NCBI GenBank assembly: GCA_902783305.1
Contig: CACZQU010000250.1
Coordinates: 1 to 8,936, forward strand
Source of the DNA: an uncultured Lachnospiraceae bacterium
GTDB lineage: Bacteria > Bacillota > Clostridia > Lachnospirales > Lachnospiraceae
Reading direction: 5' to 3'
DNA length: 8,936 bases
Positions 6,722 through 8,936 of the stretch are shown piece by piece. Below the pieces are notes generated by a model. It was not told where the DNA came from and did not search any database. It saw only the letters and a program-made list of their open reading frames with translations. Both the position numbers and the translations under genes were made by a program. How positions within the stretch are numbered: position 1 is the stretch's first letter; each line of letters starts with the position of its first letter.

Positions 6722-7504
6722 TTCCACGCAGGCGGCGACAGCCTCAAACACCGCGCTTCGCATCCCGTATTTTTCGAGCGCGCGGATTCCCTGAATCGTG
6801 GTGCCTCCCGGCGAAGTGACCATATCCTTCAGCTCTCCGGGATGCTTACCGGTCTCAAGGAGCATCCTGGCGCTTCCAAGGACAGCCTGAGCCGCAAAGC
6901 GGTAAGCCATCGGCCTCGGCATGCCTTCCGCCACTCCCGCGTCGGCGAGAGCCTCGATAAACAGATACACAAAGGCGGGAGAGCATCCTCCTACCGCCCC
7001 CGCGGCATCCATCAGCCTTTCCGGGATCACCTGGCTGATGCCGATGCTCTGTGCCAGGGTGCAGAGCAGCTCCAGATCCTTTGGATCCACATCATCCTCC
7101 GCCGCGATGGCGGTCATTCCTTCCCCGACCATGGCCGGCGTATTCGGCATCATACGGGCGACGGACGGAACCTGGCCAGTGCAGTGCTCTTTCAGCCATT
7201 GAATCGTCTTACCCGGGGCAATTCCTACCAGAAGATGTCCGCTGGTAAGGCAGGGGCTGATCTGCGTCAGCACCTCTTCATAGAACTGCGGTTTGACCGA
7301 GAGGATCAGAACTCTCGCCCCCTGTGCCACCTCCCGGTTGTCAAGAGTCGCCTTTACTCCGAATTTCCCGGCACTTCTCGCGGCTCCTTCCTTTGTCTTG
7401 TTGGAGACGATAATCTCCTCTCTGGGATATAATCCCTTCTCCAGTATTCCGCCGATCATCGCCGAGGCCATATTGCCGCAGCCGATAAATCCTATCTTAA
7501 CCAT
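6704..7504 (-). CDS. proC: Pyrroline-5-carboxylate reductase
   Basis: ProC reduces pyrroline-5-carboxylate to L-proline with NAD(P)H, the last step of proline synthesis, in the cytoplasm. From the ATG at 7504 it has 266 residues, typical of the family. The N-terminal Rossmann nucleotide-binding motif is GFIGCGNMASAM, with Gly8 and Gly10 in the loop. The C-terminal dimerisation and substrate domain carries the family signature around MVTSPGGTT (residues 228-236), and PAFVYLFIEAL is also typical. The frame stays open 11 codons further up to an ATG at 7537, but AGGAGG at 7513-7518 sits exactly 8 bases before the ATG at 7504 and the family starts at MVKIGFIG. It lies 80 bases after the aldo/keto reductase on the same strand. 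Co-transcription is possible but not shown. No other proline gene (proA, proB) is in the window. Confidence 0.97.
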   Translation of the reverse strand: MVKIGFIGCGNMASAMIGGILEKGLYPREEIIVSNKTKEGAARSAGKFGVKATLDNREVAQGARVLILSVKPQFYEEVLTQISPCLTSGHLLVGIAPGKTIQWLKEHCTGQVPSVARMMPNTPAMVGEGMTAIAAEDDVDPKDLELLCTLAQSIGISQVIPERLMDAAGAVGGCSPAFVYLFIEALADAGVAEGMPRPMAYRFAAQAVLGSARMLLETGKHPGELKDMVTSPGGTTIQGIRALEKYGMRSAVFEAVAACVEKGKTL

Positions 7505-7512
7505 TTTTCCTT

Positions 7513-7518
7513 CCTCCT
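7513..7518 (-). promoter_or_regulatory. proC ribosome binding site (AGGAGG) that fixes the start
   Basis: A consensus AGGAGG on the minus strand, 8 bases before the ATG at 7502-7504. It would fall inside the coding region if the upstream ATG at 7537 were used, so it argues for the shorter protein. Confidence 0.85.
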
Positions 7519-7584
7519 GACCGAACTGTCCGTGCACAGATCCTTATCTGTTTTCCGAGCCCATCGCTGCGTTTTTCCTGCAGA

Positions 7585-8763
7585 TCAATACCTTCTGGAC
7601 AGCAGCACAATGCGGCGGGCAATCCTGTAAATCGGTCCCTCCAGCTCTTTTCTGGCCTTTTTCAGTTCCTTTCTGATTTCGATATGCTGCGGACAGTGCT
7701 TTTCACATTTCCCGCATCCCACACAGTTAGAGGCTGCGGTTGAGGTTTTGCGCAGGCCCGTACACATGAAATAATCCTTCCACCCGCTGGTTTTTTTCTC
7801 GGTATAGCAGCGGTTATAGGCAGCAAAGGTGCCTGGGATGTCCACATTGTGGGGACAGGGCATGCAATAGCCGCAGCCTGTACATCCCACCTTCAGCTTC
7901 GCTTCGATCGCGGAGCGGGCCCGGGTAAAAAGCTTCTCCTCTTCCTCGCCAAATTCGCCCGGCTTCGCCTCGGAAGCTGTCTGTATATTCTCCTTCACCA
8001 TTTCCAGAGAATTCATTCCGGAAAGGACGCATGTCACCTCCGGCTGGTTCCACAGCCACCTAAATGCCCATTCGGCAGGGCTTCTTTTTACCGGAAAATC
8101 CGCAAAGGCCTGCTCTGCCTCCTTCGGGAGAAGCTTCACCAGCTTGCCGCCCCGTAAGGGCTCCATGATGATCACCGGAAGACCTTTGGACGCGGCGTAA
8201 TGCAGTCCCTTTCTTCCGGCCTGGGAATTCTCATCGAGGTAGTTATACTGGATCTGGCAGAATTCCCATTCGTATGCGTCCAGGATTTCACAGAACATCT
8301 GGGCATTTCCGTGATAGGAAAATCCGATCTGCCGGATCTGGCCGGAGGCTTTTTTCTCTTCAATCCACTCCTTGATGCCCAGCCCCTCCAGCCTTCTCCA
8401 TGTGGCAATATCCGTCAGCATGTGCATAAGGTAGTAGTCGACATAATCCGTCTGAAGGCGGGAGAGCTCCTCAGAGAAATATCTGTCCAGGTCCGCGCGG
8501 CTTCTCAGAAGGTAATGAGGAAGCTTTGTCGCAATCTTTACCTTATCCCTCAGCCCGTTTCGGGCAAGCACTTCTCCCAGCGCCGTCTCGCTTCCCGGAT
8601 AAACATAGGCGGTATCGTAATAGTTTACTCCGCCTTCAACGGCGGCCAGGATCTGTTTCTCCATTTTTTCCAGGTTGATCCTGCCGGCTGTCTGTTCGAA
8701 GCGCATACAGCCAAATCCAAGAATCGAGATCTCATTTCCGTATTTATCTTTTCTGTACTGCAT
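7585..8763 (-). CDS. Aldo/keto reductase with C-terminal two-[4Fe-4S] ferredoxin-like domain
   Basis: The protein has 392 residues from the ATG at 8763. Residues 1-270 form an aldo/keto reductase barrel with the catalytic tetrad Asp50, Tyr55 (DTAYVY), Lys80 (ATKLP) and His114 (LMHML). A nucleotide-binding segment lies around 246-261 (SGMNSLEMVKENI). The tail adds two cysteine clusters: Cys294, 297, 300, 303 (CTGCGYCMPC) and Cys347, 350, 353, 357 (CVGCGKCEKHCP), each able to hold a [4Fe-4S] centre. Such proteins are common in anaerobes; their substrate and electron partner are largely unknown, so I assign none. The C-terminus is strongly basic (RIARRIVLLSRRY). GAGGG at 8768-8772 is 4 bases from the ATG, rather close. 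The frame extends to 8901, but the added residues come from a palindromic element and do not resemble the family. proC follows 80 bases downstream. Confidence 0.93.
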   Translation of the reverse strand: MQYRKDKYGNEISILGFGCMRFEQTAGRINLEKMEKQILAAVEGGVNYYDTAYVYPGSETALGEVLARNGLRDKVKIATKLPHYLLRSRADLDRYFSEELSRLQTDYVDYYLMHMLTDIATWRRLEGLGIKEWIEEKKASGQIRQIGFSYHGNAQMFCEILDAYEWEFCQIQYNYLDENSQAGRKGLHYAASKGLPVIIMEPLRGGKLVKLLPKEAEQAFADFPVKRSPAEWAFRWLWNQPEVTCVLSGMNSLEMVKENIQTASEAKPGEFGEEEEKLFTRARSAIEAKLKVGCTGCGYCMPCPHNVDIPGTFAAYNRCYTEKKTSGWKDYFMCTGLRKTSTAASNCVGCGKCEKHCPQHIEIRKELKKARKELEGPIYRIARRIVLLSRRY

Positions 8764-8863
8764 TTTTCCCTCACTGAATGATTTGCGTGCAAAATGAACT
8801 CCTGCACAGGTTCCGCGGTTCACGTTCCCCGGATCCTGGAATGATGAATGATTTATGACTCCA

Positions 8864-8924
8864 GTGCAAAAAGCCATGCTCCACTGCGAGCTTGCTCGCA
8901 AGTGGAGCGATGGATTCTTTGCAC
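8864..8924. repeat. 61-bp near-perfect palindrome upstream of the aldo/keto reductase
   Basis: Outer arms GTGCAAA (8864-8870) and TTTGCAC (8918-8924) enclose a near-complete stem. The core is GCTCCACT plus GCGAG (8878-8890), loop CTTG (8891-8894), then CTCGC and AGTGGAGC (8895-8908), with one extra A at 8900. Mismatches are few. On the minus strand the core is followed by GGCTTTTTGC, so it could act as a terminator for a gene beyond the right edge. It ends 100 bases before the aldo/keto reductase start. A third GTGCAAA lies near 8790. Confidence 0.7.
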
Positions 8925-8936
8925 GCCCCTATATTC

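Noticed and set aside
7505..7537. Upstream ATG for proC
   Set aside because: The consensus AGGAGG at 7513-7518 lies inside that extension and points to the ATG at 7504.
8764..8901. 46-codon extension of the aldo/keto reductase
   Set aside because: It would be translated from the palindromic element and has no resemblance to the family; MQYRKDKYGNEIS at 8763 is the usual start of such proteins.

Overview
The window looks like chromosomal core DNA from a Bacillota (Firmicutes) bacterium, most likely a Clostridia member of the Lachnospiraceae type. This is inferred from the tig-clpP-clpX-lon gene order, the protein sequences, strong AGGAGG-type ribosome binding sites, roughly balanced base composition, and an aldo/keto reductase with a ferredoxin-like tail typical of anaerobes. 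No database search was possible, so the genus is not claimed.

Layout by position: bases 1-1427 (minus strand) hold the N-terminal 475 codons of the ATP-dependent protease Lon, cut by the window edge. Next come clpX (1498-2811), clpP (2856-3437) and tig (3613-4917), all on the minus strand. In transcription order this is tig > clpP > clpX > lon, a protein quality-control cluster. Trigger factor folds nascent chains, ClpX unfolds substrates and feeds them to ClpP, and Lon is a second, self-contained protease. The 386 bp upstream of tig (4918-5303) hold no convincing gene, but do hold a palindromic element and possible promoter boxes. A DJ-1/PfpI-family gene (5304-5852, minus) follows. It is divergent from a small CYTH/triphosphate tunnel metalloenzyme gene (6067-6534, plus). 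The CYTH gene converges on proC (6704-7504, minus), which lies downstream of a two-[4Fe-4S] aldo/keto reductase (7585-8763, minus).

All eight genes are recognisable housekeeping or metabolic families with intact key residues. I see no CRISPR array, transposase, phage gene, tRNA or rRNA. I found no evidence for a new multi-gene system. The least explained material is intergenic. Four gene gaps carry GC-rich palindromic elements (3465-3599, 5189-5248, 5947-6025, 8864-8924). The one between tig and clpP is the most striking: a 10-base word occurs three times, so two hairpins compete for the same strand about 30 bases before clpP.

For several genes the longest open frame runs upstream of the real start. 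I moved the starts of clpP, tig, proC and the aldo/keto reductase inward, using Shine-Dalgarno spacing and the known N-termini of the families.
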